64,000 nucleotides of DNA, from the NCBI GenBank assembly GCA_022818135.1, contig JAFMSR010000010.1, forward strand, positions 10,354,451 to 10,418,450, given 5' to 3'. The number at the start of each line of letters is the position of its first letter. Position 1 is the first letter of the stretch. Positions 39,301-51,862 of this stretch are shown here, one piece after another. Origin of the DNA: Saxidomus purpurata (lineage: Eukaryota; Mollusca; Bivalvia; Venerida; Veneridae). Below the pieces are notes generated by a model. That model saw nothing but the letters and a program-made list of their open reading frames with translations, was not told where the DNA came from and did not search any database. The translations under genes and the position numbers were made by a program.

Positions 39301-42300
39301 AATAAAATTATTTCTCTAGCGTATCAAAATATTACAAGGGCAAAAGGAAACATAGAAACAAATAAAACTAGAGCTATCACTAAATGTGATTAATACCCCC
39401 AAAAGACTGCTTTATAAACTGAAGAAGTTTGTAGTAACATAATACCTTGCAAACAAACTAAAAAGAGATATTGTTCTTAGCAGTTTCTCTCATTGTGCTT
39501 GACCATTGTATGAAGTTGTATTGAATTCCAACCAGTAGTTTTCAAGTTATGCTCCGGACAAGGAAAACTAACAAAGGGCAATAACTCAGTAAATACTCAA
39601 GATAGAGTTATAGTTCTTGTACACTGCACTTCCTCTGAGTGTGCTTGATGAAGTTGTATTGAATTCAAACTAGTAGTTTTCAAGTTATGCTCCAGACAAG
39701 GAAAAGTCACAAAGGGCAATAACTCTGTAATTAGTCAAGATGGAGTTATGGTTCTTGTGCACTGCACTTCCTCTCAATGAGCTTGACCATTGTATGAGGT
39801 TGTATTGAATTCCAACAAGTAGTTTTCAAGTTATGCTCCGGACAAGGAAAAGTAACAAAGGGCAATAACTCTGTAATTAGTAAAGATGGAGTTATAGTTC
39901 TTGTGCACTGCACTTCCTCTCAATGTGCTTGACCATTGTATGAAGTTGTATTGAATTCCAACTAGTAGTTTTCAAGTTATGCTCCGGACAAGGAAAATGC
40001 AACAGACCGTCCGACCAACCACCGGGTGACTCCTATATACCCCCCTAAACTTCGTTTTAGGGGTATAAAAATTATTAATCCTGACAAGTAACATGTATAC
40101 TAAAATCTGAAAAATGTTATTGTTAAAGGATGAGAAGTACAAATGATAAAACTCCAAAGTAGGTTCTTGATGTCTTGGTATATGAATTTAATTATTTGAA
40201 ACCCATAAAAGAAATCTGACCAGGACTGCCACAATCCCTACATGTACTCTCAGCTTAGATACCAGTCAGAAGTCTAGAACCAGTTGTTGGGAGTGGTTAT
40301 TACAAATTGCTAAAATTTGAATCTATAATCCATGTAAAGTAAATAGGTTTTAACTAACTTAGCAATGTGAAAAGGTCGTGCAGGAAACTTAGAATGATAA
40401 ATGTATTGTACTGAAGGTATACCTTTCACAAGTCTCACATTCACACAGGGAGTTACTGTCACCAAAGAAATCTTCTCCATAGAAACATGTAATTTCTTCT
40501 CCTTGCTTGATATCACGTAATACCTTCACACATGCTGTGTCCCGACCAGTAGATACAAACTAAGAATTTGTAATCATAGTTGTTATAAAGCATAAAAAAC
40601 TTTCAATCTTCAATATTGATTATTTTCAAATAGAAACTATTATCGACAGCAGATTACATACATGTATACATCAAAGTATGAACTACAAAACAGTTTAGGA
40701 AATTATCTGACTGAAAGCAACTGAAGCATGCTGATCAATTTTTTCTCTCTCACTTTCCAGTTTTCAAGATGTTTCTCATATTTTCTGAGATTTACTTATC
40801 ATGATCTTTCATTCTTTTTAAAATCCATATAAATGATGATACTGAATCAAATCTTGTAACACTGTATACATATACCCCAAACACAGCTGTCATTTAAAAT
40901 TTAGCAGTAAACAAATTATAAGCAATGAACTCCAAGGCAAAACCATAGGTGAGTGTAGCGTACCTGGGACCCAAACAGTGCATTTTAGTTAAAAATACCC
41001 TAGTTATTATATATCAATAAGAAGGTAAACAACACAGTTCGCAAATAGAACCAGTTTCAGCTTCAATTACTTCATATAGAATAATGCATATTTATCAAAA
41101 CCTATTGCATATAGCCTAAGTAATTATATTTTCCGTAAACGTTTACTTCAAGGTCCAAATGCAAACCGTTTTGTAACAGCGACTGATAGTTTCCGAAATT
41201 TTTACCATTTTTCGCCAACTCGAATAAATCTCAAACATTTCGGGTATGTCTAGTTTCCAACGCGCAACTGTCACTGTGGACATACGCAAGAACGGCACAA
41301 CACTGCTAAATTGAAGCTGTACTTGAGCTCAGTTTTCCATAGACATGCAATAGTGATGTGTAACCAAGACTTGGTAAGACCTGGCCGATCGATGCAGTAT
41401 GAAAACTAGTTTTTCCCATTATCAGTATGGCTGCATGTATATGTGTACAAAATATATCAACGAAATAAAATGAATACTCTATTAGCGGATCGTATTAAAA
41501 CTGGAAAGCTTGTGGAAATATTAATCAAATTAATTTCTACGAGCGTCTGTTGTGTAATATTTGGATGGCACAATGCGACATTGTTTAAAAGCTTGTTATA
41601 AGGGTAGAATTCAGTGTCAGAAATGTGTGAGATTTATTCGGGTTGAAGAAAAATGCCAAAAAAAAATCGGAAACTATCAGTCTCTGTTTCAAAACGGTTT
41701 GCATTTTGGCCTTGAAGTAAACTTTTACTGAAATCATAAATACTTATGCTATATATGCAAATGCATTATTCTAGATGAAGTAATTAAGGCTGAAACTAGG
41801 TCGATGTGTAAACGGTGTTGTTTACTTTCTTATTGATATATAGTCATTAGGCTATTTTTATCTAACATTCACTGTTAGAGTCCCTGCTACGCTACACTCA
41901 CCTGTGGGCAAAACTTGACATATTATTTACAATCAATTCTTAACTATATCTCTTCATTACTCCTGGTAGGTGTCAAATGACTATCGTTCAATTTCTTCGT
42001 TGACATAATTTTAACATCTAAGGATCATTTCTTTGAAAATATCTGAAAATCCGATACAAGGTTTCAAACAGGGATGGTGTAATCGTAATCAGTAATTGAT
42101 TGTAATCAAATACATTTTGCCAAGTAATCAACAGTAATCAGTAATCTGAACCATTTTCGATTACTTGTAATAGTAATATAATCGATTACAGACCTGAAAT
42201 TGAAACTTCCAAAGGACTTTTTCTAGTACATTCTAAACTGTCTTTCACGGTGACATTGCCTTAGTCATCCAAGATCATCAAAGGACACTTCTTTGAAACT

Positions 42301-44153
42301 GTTTAAAACTAATGTCCAAATGATTTTTGACAAAAAGATACTTCGTTTTTCTTTATTTTTGCCACAACTGGAGTCCTACTGCCTATATATGTCTAGTTAA
42401 TTAAAAAAAAAATATATACAGAGAAACAACTATTAAAGAGACAATTATTTCAATTTTAATTCATTTTGTCCTCGAGTTTTAAGAAGAGATGTTATTTAAA
42501 GCAAAATGGTGAGGACTGACATTTGACACAGGTCTCTCAAAGAGCCAACAAACCAGTAGTATTAACAAACCTTGCAATTGGCCCTGCAGTCATGGTTTAT
42601 AAAGGAAGCAGGTCCAAGCCATAACTGCGCACAGTTTTTACGACAAGAGAACATGACACTGAAATCATTTTCCCCAGGACTAAGAAGTTCCCTCTCCTCC
42701 TGTTCCGTCAGTTCAGCTATACATCCAATCAACATCTCAATCTTGTCGTGCTTTTTCCTGAAATAGATTTTGTTAACAAATGGATATATGCTCAAAATTT
42801 ATTATCTGTTTTTGTAAACATTGTTTGAGTGACCTAGTTTCAGGCTTGAAAAGAATGTGTAAGGACTATTTTGTTGTCATGTTCACAAATTGATAAGACG
42901 GCTAGATACATCACATTACAAGCAAAGTCTCTTGGTGAGACAAAAGGTCGCCAAACAATAATGGTCCTAGCAAATATTACATCACTGAATGATCAGTACA
43001 TGATTCCCTACCAAGCTTTTGTAGCACAAATCTTGCCTCCTAAATGTCCTTCCATGGCATATCGATCACATGTCAAAATCTTGAAGCCAGATCTCTTGTC
43101 AAACATCTTCAAGTAACGGTAAATCTTAAATAATACCAATGAATAGGTTGAATAACTATGTTTTCATTTCGAAGACAAAACCTAAAAAATTCCAAAATAA
43201 ATGTCTCTATTCAGGTGTTTCAATTACTACAAAATGCTGATGCAGAAATTACCTCCCTTGACCACTGTAGCAACTGGGAGGATACAAAAAAACAAACATT
43301 TATATCATGAAAAACGCTTACTATTACAAAATATAATATTATGAATGTTCCTTACTATTACAACATGTAATTTTGTAAACGGTACTTACTATTACAACAT
43401 ACTCATACTCACATGATTTTTAAAAATATCAAGTTCACTGTCATTTTTATACATGAGAAATGTCCGTACAAAATCCACAGACAACATTTCTCGGTATGCT
43501 TTCTCATACTGTTGGTGGATAATAAATCTTTCTATCGCTGTTTTACACTCCTCTGTTTGCTTCTTTTTGGGTGTCTGGTACCTGGAAAATGAACTAGGCT
43601 GTATATGGATCCTTTTTTAAATTTCACTTTCTGCAGTACTTGTTTGTATGTACAAAATAATCATGGATTATGATCATCCTAATAATCCATCAGATGAGTT
43701 ATGAAATTGCAGAACTCATAGCTTCGGAAGATAAAACAGTAAAAACACTGATATTGCACCACTAACAATTAACAACATCGAAATACAGAATTATTGATAA
43801 TATATGTTGTCATTTGATGTGTGTTACACAAATATCACCACAAGAGACAGATGCAGATACAAGGAAATCCGGGTACCAAACCCTTGCTCTTTTAAAAACA
43901 GACCCCTTGGTTTTTCAATGTGCCCGTTGTAAAAGACATTCGCAGACACATGCATATTGGAGACAAGCACATGTATTTCTTTACTATAATTATAACATGG
44001 CATCTGTGCTTACTTTAAATTCATTTTATGAGTCTGGAAGCCAAGGTAGGCATCAAGACAGACTGCATTAGCAAGATCATCATTCTCACAAAGTTGTGTG
44101 GCTGTCATTCCTGTTGATGGCGCATGCCTTGAACCCCCACTCTCTATACTCAT
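36357..44153 (-). CDS. KMT5B: Histone H4 lysine-20 N-methyltransferase KMT5B/SUV4-20H
   Basis: Nuclear enzyme that di- and trimethylates H4K20 in heterochromatin. Seven coding exons on the minus strand: 44014-44153, 43413-43581, 43012-43124, 42571-42757, 40423-40559, 39012-39172 and 36357-38308, giving 952 residues with consistent phases. N-terminal L-C-E-N-D-D-L-A and L-G-F-Q-T-H-K-M-N are family signatures. The SET core carries [33 protein letters not shown] and the pseudoknot I-N-H-D-C (Asn195-Cys198). G-E-E-I-T-C-F-Y-G follows, then post-SET cysteines C242, C244 and C247. The large last exon encodes a disordered basic tail with a conserved R-R-x-I-T-R-Y-D-A (326-334) and a terminal [11 protein letters not shown], both echoed in vertebrate KMT5B. 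Vertebrates have two paralogues (KMT5B/C); an invertebrate gene is probably pro-orthologous. The ATG follows an acceptor (44168) by 14 bases, so a noncoding first exon lies upstream. Confidence 0.95.
38309..39011 (-). other. KMT5B intron 6, no inserted element recognised
   Basis: Plain AT-rich intron. 38740-38970 has 'ggaccagacaaatctaaattgtgcaattgccagggcagtaac', like known SINE/MITE debris, but no second copy is in the window to compare. Confidence 0.4.
39367..40070 (-). mobile_element. Family G element with about four 142-148 bp units (KMT5B intron 5)
   Basis: Begins 'ctagagctatcactaaatgtgattaataccccc' and ends 'taccccc ctaaacttcgttttaggggtata'. 'ttcaagttatgctccggacaaggaaaa' marks units near 39541, 39683, 39826 and 39974. 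The last unit is followed by 'ccgtccgaccaacc', mirroring the gtccgtcc blocks of families A and D. No ORF. Confidence 0.78.
40947..41903. mobile_element. 957 bp DNA element with about 300 bp TIRs (KMT5B intron 4)
   Basis: AGGTGAGTGTAGCGTA at 40947 is inverted at 41888-41903. The match continues inward with small differences for about 300 bp. Examples are 'atatatcaataagaa(g)gtaaacaacac', 'cttcaattacttcat', 'gtttacttcaagg' and 'actgatagtttccga', each found again inverted between 41640 and 41880. The unique middle (about 41270-41610) has no ORF. A long-TIR non-autonomous element. Confidence 0.83.
42070..42190. repeat. TAATC-rich repeat fragment (KMT5B intron 4)
   Basis: Repeats of 'taatcagtaat', 'gtaatcaaat' and 'cgattac' on both strands form a low-complexity, partly palindromic tract. 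Confidence 0.6.
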
Positions 44154-44167
44154 TGTGATTCAGAGTG

Positions 44168-45929
44168 CTGCAATAAAAATAATATGAATTAATAATTTCC
44201 TCATTTCGTCTCTGGGTTTGCAACTGAGACCTTGGTACCAACCTCAAGGTGTACTATTTGTGATTTGTTGACATCAACTAGTCAGTAGTGGTACAAGCAA
44301 AGGTTGGCACCTGACAATCTGAAGACAAAACTCTAGAAACAATCCGACTACTGTTACAACTTAAACCTCAATAATGTTGTGCAAATACTCTACACAACAA
44401 TAAATTTCAAGCTATAAAATTTTGACTTGGTAGACTCGAGTTTTATTCCCCATTTAGTGCAGGCTGGTCTCATTGCCTGATCAACACCAAGCATAGGAGC
44501 CCAAATGAGCTTATAATGACCGACCGCGCTTAAATAAAATACAAACAATATGAAGAATTGCTTTGCAAATCCTTAATATTTTATAAGTGGAGTTTGTTTG
44601 GTTTTAAGCCCAGCCCAGTGAATAAAACAAAACACATAGTTTTATACGCAGGTTGCCAGGTATTTTCCTTTTTGTACATGTTGTATAATGAAAGTGAAAG
44701 TAATAACACAAGAATTCTGGGTCTTTGAGGTGACTAATTATGGTCTGGGTTCGTCTTGCATGCTTTATTATCATGAATAAGAATTTCTATAACTTAAGAA
44801 ACGAGCGATATAGTAGTTTTATTTCTATAAATATTGACTTCGAAATGATCATTTTTATTGTTAACTCGACTTAAATCGTACTTGGGCTTCTAACTTTTAA
44901 GCTCGATATGGCAATGACATCAACCTGTTCTGTGTCAAATGGTGAGCCTTTTTGTTACAATACAGCTCAGTGTATCCTAATCGAAATATGCTTTAAGCAA
45001 TTTTAACAAAGACTATGATGGGATCATTTGTTAAAGGGTATATTTACCGCAACGCCGGTCGTAGAAAAAAAAATATTGACCTGGTAATTTTTTTTTCTCA
45101 GAAGAGACACTTCCCTGGGTTTGATCAAAGTGCCGTTAGCTCATAACGCGTCAACTATACCATATCTTTAAAATAAAACTGGAAATTCCATTGAAATATA
45201 CGGGGTTATTTTGGAATTTACCTGTAACTTCCTCAGTGGTGTTAGGGTAATTTTCGGATGCGTACAGCGTTCGCTATATTCTTACGCAAAAATGTAGTAC
45301 CAATTTAAAGTAAAGATTTAGATATGTATTTAGCAAATAAGGTATTTTATAAGAAATAAATGATGATTTTATTCCATTAGCTCTCCTTTCTGCATGTATT
45401 TTATGGTCACACATTTTTAATAACGTATTTGTCATTTTTTATTCATGATTATTACGCCGGTAGGTGATTTACCAATAAATCTTACTGGAGGGAAAACTGA
45501 AACATTTGAAGTCCTTGAATGTGAGTACTTATTTTCTCTATTACAAAAAAAAATACATGCAGTGTAATATTTTTAAATTTTGTTACGGTTCTTGACTTTG
45601 GGAAGAGGACAATTAACAAAGAATGTCCGTTTTCATTATAAATACAACTGCTGAAAATAGTTCAGGTTTAACTCCACTAAATTCTTAGAGTCAACTGGGT
45701 CTAACAATGTCCTGTAGGTAAGGTAACTAACTATACGGCATGTAAACTCTATCAGACGTACATATATGTTATGTTAACCTGTGAAAAAACTGTAGGCCTA
45801 TTTGTAATTGTACTTACAGCCTCCAACTTCTTTATAAATTTCTCTAAGACTGGTTTATAGAATGTTTGTTAGGCGCATGTGAAAAGTGTCTGACGTCTTA
45901 TGATTCTTATAAAATCTGTTTCATTTCAG
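44168..45929. promoter_or_regulatory. Divergent intergenic region between KMT5B and the CYTH gene
   Basis: The two genes face away from each other. Both need an upstream noncoding exon, since acceptors sit just before each ATG. Candidate KMT5B 5' exon donors on the minus strand are GTTGCG then gtaaat (about 45047) and TTACAG then gtaaat (about 45231). A plus-strand candidate for CYTH is CTTGAAT then gtgagt (about 45520). The start sites are therefore probably between about 45050 and 45500. The poly-T at 45090-45105 and poly-A at 45064-45074 are low complexity. Confidence 0.45.
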
Positions 45930-45938
45930 ATATTCAAT

Positions 45939-47585
45939 ATGCCGTCTAATGTTGAAATTAAAGCACGTGTGAAGGATGTCGAACAGCTGAAAACGATTGC
46001 AGTACAATTAAGTGGTGGGGAACCAACAATCATACACCAAGAAGATACTTTCTTCAACGTTCCAAATGGTCGTCTTAAACTTAGAAAACTGAAGGTATAT
46101 ATTTTAGAGCAAAGTGGGCAGTTTTGCATAATTCCAGAATAATTCAAACTCGATTTTATTGAGATTATCATTTCATTACATCTGACAGGTAACCTTTTAA
46201 TTTTGTTTAAATGTTTTGATTATGAATTACTTTAGTTATGAAATTCATGTTTTATTTTGTATAACTATTACGGCGGTATTTACTCCACATATATTATAGG
46301 CATGACGAAGTCAGTCGCTAAATAGCATGCCGTTTTAGCAAATGTTTATAGGGTTGCTACTGTACACATACATGTTTTATCCAAAAGTTTCATACCCAAG
46401 TAGGTACTTTTATAAAACATTAATTGTGTATTTTAGGGACAGCAGTCTCAGCTGATATTCTATGAAAGAAGTGACCAGACAGGACCAAAGTTTTCAGATT
46501 ATAGTATATACCAAACCGATGGTCCAGACGAGTTAGAGGTAAGAATCCTTTAGCAAAAAGATCGAGCATCTATTAAAAAGGTACAAAGTCTACTTAGATC
46601 AACTACATGTCAGTACTATTTCAAACCTTGCCAATGGAATACAATATCAGATTTAATAAGAACAGATATTTTCTTATCAGGATAAAATTGAATTGTAATT
46701 GTCATTTTCTTTTGCACATTGAAATTTGTCCTTGAATGTGCAATCCATAATTTTGGCTGCAGGCAGTTGTTTGCTGACAGTATCAGGGGGCACCTTATTT
46801 TTCTTATAATCGATAGCGTACGTCAGATCGTCAGTTATAGGATGGTATGGAAACTTGGTAGTAAGAATCTCGAATTGTTTTTGTCACGATTTTTGATACG
46901 ACGGGCCTACTTTTTTCTGAACAAAGAGCTCAAGATGCCTTATGAACGCTGTAAAATGATGCTGCTCAGAAAAGTTTTTCATCTTGGATCCATGTTTATC
47001 ATCGGGTTATATTTATTTATATACTTATGATGTTGTCAGGCAACTCTGCAATCAGCACTGGGGGTAAAGGGTACAGTGAAGAAGACTCGACTCTTGTACA
47101 TGGTAGGCCAGACACGAGTTCACGTTGACAGTGTAGAAGGACTAGGAGACTTCATGGAATTAGAGGTAAATACATTTTTGTGCACTCCTGTAGTTGACTA
47201 GCCAAAAGATTTGGAAGAAATGGAAAGTATATTCTTTTTGATGTAGAGTGTTTCTTAAATCACTTGTACGGGTATACGCTTAGCACTATAGTCTCCAGGT
47301 TTGACTGTAATTTTATGACATACAAGCAGTTCTTCAGCAAGATTTAAACAAAGTGGATTGCTGTTGGATAGAGGGCATTCTATAGCACATACTTATATAA
47401 GCATATTATATTCTTACGTCTTAGTCTGAATGTTGTCCTTTCAGGTTGTCATGAAGGACGGACAGAGTGTGGAAGAAGGACAAGCCATTGCTAACAATTT
47501 GATGAACAAACTTAATGTACAACAATCTGATCTTATTTCATGTGCTTACATGGATTTACTTCTTAAAAATAAAGAATCCAGTTAA
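45939..47585 (+). CDS. CyaB-like CYTH domain protein (class IV adenylate cyclase/triphosphatase-like)
   Basis: Four coding exons (45939-46094, 46437-46538, 47040-47165 and 47445-47585), all phase 0, give 174 residues, a full CYTH domain and nothing else. The N-terminal strand N-V-E-I-K-A-R-V is the form of the CYTH E-x-E-x-K motif seen in this subgroup. Q-E-D-T-F-F-N-V-P-N-G-R-L-K-L-R and Y-E-R-S-D-Q-T-G-P-K-x-S-D-Y follow. T-R-V-H-V-D-S-V-E-G-L-G-D-F-M-E-L-E supplies the acidic and basic residues of the metal-binding tunnel. Family members act on triphosphates; the substrate in animals is uncertain. Although bacterial relatives are called adenylate cyclase class IV, a phosphatase role is just as likely. 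It is not thiamine triphosphatase itself by these motifs. The ATG lies 9 bases after an acceptor, implying a noncoding first exon. Confidence 0.92.
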
Positions 47586-47974
47586 AGTGAACTTGCTAGT
47601 ACTTTCTTATTAAAAGGGTTTGCAACACACAATTCTATATATTGCTACTTGAAGTACTAATTACATAGACTGTGTGACCAGACTAGGCAGATTCTGACAC
47701 AAAGCTTCGTTAAATAATTACACAGAAATATAGGCCAAGTTACTCCCTCATCGACGCAAAGATGGTAGGCACGTACCTGATCCATGGTAAGAGATCACTG
47801 CGACAATTAGTCATCCAGAATGTAAACATGTCTGATTTTGACACTGACCGTAAAGTGCATAAATTGTATATGTATTAAAACAAATTGAAGGTGTGTCAAA
47901 ATGAATAACGTATGTCCGTTCTGGAACAGCGACTCGTAAGATTTCATAATTTCTACCATCGTTTCACCTAACCC

Positions 47975-47980
47975 AAATAA
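47975..47980 (+). terminator. Candidate poly(A) signal of the CYTH gene
   Basis: AATAAA about 390 bp after the stop; no closer canonical hexamer noticed. Confidence 0.4.
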
Positions 47981-47989
47981 ATATACATT

Positions 47990-49306
47990 ACAAGAAGGCA
48001 GTAAGTACCGATGACCTTGAGCTGTAACAGCTCAGGCAGCAAATTTTCCTTCGCCATCGATGAATGGTCATCATGCTTAGACTAGTCATGTTACTAAGAC
48101 ACTGTTCTGACGGAAGTGTTAAAGGAGCTTGCATGGGGAGGAAGATAAGCAGAAAAACTACCAGGGGGACTAAGGTGTAGTAGATGTTCAGTCCTGACAT
48201 GGCCACAATGAAATAGATCTATCTCTAAAGGGATGAGAGTAAGATTTGTGACCAGATTTACCCGGAAGGCGTTAATATTTTGTTACGGCAGAAGAAGTGT
48301 CAAGCGAATGAGCAGACAATTCGATCCAAAATACGATTTACTAACTGTTGCATTCTGTTCATATCTTATTACCAACTGGTATAGCCTTCACTAATGAAAA
48401 ATTACAGACTGAAATTACAGTCACTTAGTAAAAGTCACAACATAATCCAAAGGACATTTTGAATACACAAATCCAGCGTCTTCAGCACTTTGATTTTAAT
48501 TGGAAGTACATCTTATAAATCAGCATATTATTTTTAGATATACTACAATGTATTCGAAGACTCTGACATCGCCTAGGTTTGATACGTCAACTTGTTGTTT
48601 TTTGCATCAAGTACATAATCAGTGTATTCCTGCGTAGACTGACATTTATCTCGTTGGTTTTTTAATTTGAGAAATAGAAGACGTTTCGGCTTTTCAAATA
48701 TCTGTAACGTGTTAATCCTTAGTGTGTCATTAAACATTGCTTGAAAATATCAAAAAAATAAAAAAATTTTTCATTTATTAGGGGGAATTATTTGGGGAAA
48801 AATTTTTACATTTTCAGTTCAATAACTCTGACCTCACAAAATTTTGTCCTCTTCGAGCTTAATTCCTGGCTAAGTTCTTGCGTTGAAGTTGTTACTCCCA
48901 AAAGTACTGATAATATTGGATTGAAACTTCACACAGTCCTATACAAAAAATGTACTTCTGACTTGTATTTTGACGAAATTATGTCCGTTTTTGTACTTCT
49001 CATTGAAAATCCTGGTTAAGTTTTGGCATGCACGTTGGCCGGCCATAAAACTTATCGATGGCCTGAAGAGTTAGATCATTCTTCTAAAGTAGCTTTGAAC
49101 AGGTCTTTAGGACCAACCGGGCTCCGATCGTAACAATGAAATTACCACCAAACCCCATAATTCTGACTTGTATTTTGACAAAACTGTGTCCCTAATTAGG
49201 CTGAAAACATTATGTTTAAAGTTTACATGCAAGTTGCTACCTCCACAGTATACTCGAAGGGTTTGACTTTTCATGTTAATTTTGTTTTTTATATACCTTT
49301 TTTTCA

Positions 49307-49338
<32 letters not shown>

Positions 49339-50840
49339 GGGGTTTTTTTTTTCCCCGGGGGGGGAAAAAAAAAGAGGGGGGGGTTTTTCAAAAATGTTTT
49401 TTATTTTTGTTTTTTTTTTTTTTTTTTTACCAATGGATATTCACTAATAAATATTTTGTCAAAAATACAGTAGATATTCAACCATCAAATACGGCATGAC
49501 AGAAAACAAAATCCATATTGTATCATTCTTCTTCTTCTCTGGTGATAATGAACTATCATGGCCATGCGTGAGGGTTTAAAAACAAGTTAGCTACCTGCGA
49601 GGCCGGTTGTATGTACGTGCAATCGGCACTGTGCCGTCATTTGTAAGAGTGCATTCAATTGCCCCAACAATACACATGACGTCAATAAAATAACGTCGCA
49701 CACAACGCATATTTCATGCTAAAACGAGTTTTTCTTAAATTTTATGCTTAAAATGTCTTTTTATTCAATTAATTAGCGCAGATAAGTGTCAAAAGGTATA
49801 TAATTAAAGGTTTATTGATAATTTAATGTCATCCATAAGCTGGATTTTGGATCACATTAGCCTACTATACTAATAATCCTATTGTATTTACCTATGGAAA
49901 GCAGTTAATTTTCATTGCTATCGTTTGGGAGAGTTGAGCTTAGCAGTCTTATAACAGCCCCTAGTGTGTCAGCGATATCGCAATAACTAAGAAATGCTTT
50001 CTGATAATACTCTTTCATTTAGAAATGTCTCTTTACGAAAGAAAGGCATAGATAAGCATCGTTGAAGCACTATCATTATTCTATACGAGCAAATGTAAAG
50101 TGATCAGTTGGCTTGAAAAGCAGGTATACGAAAAACGCTTTATCATAACCTTTTATATACAAAACTTTAAAACAGTTAACAATTTTGTATTATAGTTTTA
50201 TTTAAATGTTTCATTTTTTAGTATAACGTTTTCCACCAGTTTACATAAACACTTGTTACAATAATGCATAGATAGCTCACTTTCTCGGTACATTAACGTA
50301 GTAATTAGTTCTTTTTGATATATTTTGAAAATAATGCGGAAATACAAAACTCGTATGGCAAAATATAGTATAGCATGTATCGCTGTTTTACTCTATTTAT
50401 CTGCATCTTAGATCTGTTGGGATTAAGGACATAAAGCTTAACATTTCAGTTGATAAATATTTGATGGCTCGATTATATTTTATGGTTATTAGTTATTGGT
50501 ATAAACATTTTCCCTGTCTATCGTTGTAAATATTGACCGATACTTGATGGTAATGAGTTATGCATTATACCCAAAGGTAAAATATATTGTACGGTGTATC
50601 ATATATGGAGAAAAGCAGCATTTGCAAAAACACAAGAGTGAGTATACAGTAAATGTACCCAAATCGCTTTATTTACATATATATTTTGGCAGGTTTTATT
50701 TTCTTTCAATGTAAAGTTAGCATTTAGCAAAAAAGGGTTTCAGCCACATACTTTATTCAAACAGTATAAGCAGAAATCTACGGTTCCTCAATAACACATT
50801 TGTTCTAAAGGGCTTAATTGTAGCTTGTTGCTTTCCGAAA
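47990..50840. other. Gene-free spacer with repeat debris
   Basis: No exon recognised. 48800-49210 has two units of 'cttctgacttgtattttgac(g/a)aaa(t/c)t(a/g)tgtcc' with 'ggattgaaacttcacacagtcc', a diverged tandem repeat. 49660-49760 ('atgacgtcaataaaataacgtcgcacacaacgcat') resembles 63770-63860. Confidence 0.5.
49300..49430. other. Homopolymer block, likely sequence or assembly error
   Basis: Runs of T, about 25 G, T, C, G, A, G and T follow each other with almost no mixed sequence. No biological element looks like this. The open frames across it (poly-Phe/Gly) are meaningless. Confidence 0.8.
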
Positions 50841-51286
50841 GGAGATATCTATGGAAGCCTTGGAGGGCCACTTTTGAGTTTCGACTTGCGGGTGCTTTTT
50901 TTACTTTTGACTTATGACTTTTGTACGCCGTACTTTTGACTTATGACTAGAACTACTGTATTGCCTCTTTGGCGTTTTTATTAAAACAATATAAACACGT
51001 CAACACTCAATAAATACAATTTCTATTTAAAAGATTTTAATAAAATCAATTATATATATAAAAGTTACATCATTTGTGTCAATAGTAACAAAATAAAACG
51101 TGTTTTAACACGCTTTTTGTTTTGACTTTTGACTTATTACTTATGATTTATGACTTATTACTTTTGATTTTTGACTTTTGACTTTTGACTTTTGACTTAT
51201 TACTTTTGACTTATTACTTATCACTTTTGACTTTTGACTTTTGACTTATTACTTATCACTTATGAAAAAAGAAACCCTAATCATAA

Positions 51287-51310
51287 CCCTAACCCTAACC
51301 CTAACCCTAT
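51287..51310 (+). repeat. Interstitial telomere-like repeat (CCCTAA)n
   Basis: About four copies of CCCTAA, the complement of the metazoan TTAGGG repeat, inside a transposable element and not at a sequence end. Confidence 0.85.
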
Positions 51311-51687
51311 ACACGGTCCTCACTGAGGACCTTCAGCGGCAGGTTCAGGTAATACTAGGAACCTGCTACTGAGGACCCAACAATATAACAATATACTTAT
51401 ACATATTACAGCACTTTAATTTCCTTCGGTATACCTTGTGATATTAACATATAGATACATAAAAACATAAAAAGTAATTTTTTAAAAATGTTACCATAGC
51501 AACAAAAAAATTCAATTTTTTTACAGTTCCTTCATAGTTGGCTTGACGCCTGGGGGGCAAGTCCCCCAACCCCCGCTTAAAGAAAATTCTCAATTGTATA
51601 TTATCATTGTTAAAAGAAGGTCTCATGGTAGATAAGAAATATGTTGCTTTATGTACATTATGCTTAATGAGCTAGCTTCTTTCAATA

Positions 51688-51692
51688 AAGAG

Positions 51693-51746
<54 letters not shown>
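51688..51746 (+). repeat. (ATT)n microsatellite
   Basis: About 19 perfect ATT units following 'ttcaataaagag', the usual look of a LINE 3' tail. Confidence 0.95.
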
Positions 51747-51748
<2 letters not shown>

Positions 51749-51749
51749 A

Positions 51750-51862
51750 GAAAGAGGACACCCACAAGGCCTCCCGAGCCGAGAGTTGCGTGGCGGGGGG
51801 GGCCCCGAGGGCGGGGGTTCCGGGGGGGGCTCCCAAGGTCGCCTCCTGACGCGCCGTCACGG
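51750..51862. repeat. GC-rich repeat tract
   Basis: 'cctcccgagccgagagttgcgtggcgg' then G- and C-rich runs to 'tgacgcgccgtcacgg'. Sharply different in composition from its surroundings; some G-runs may be miscalled. Confidence 0.5.

Noticed and set aside
49107..49499. Gly/Phe-rich open frames on both strands
   Set aside because: They are translations of a homopolymer block that is probably a sequencing error.
51287..51310. Chromosome end
   Set aside because: Only about four CCCTAA units, with long normal sequence on both sides inside a TIR element.
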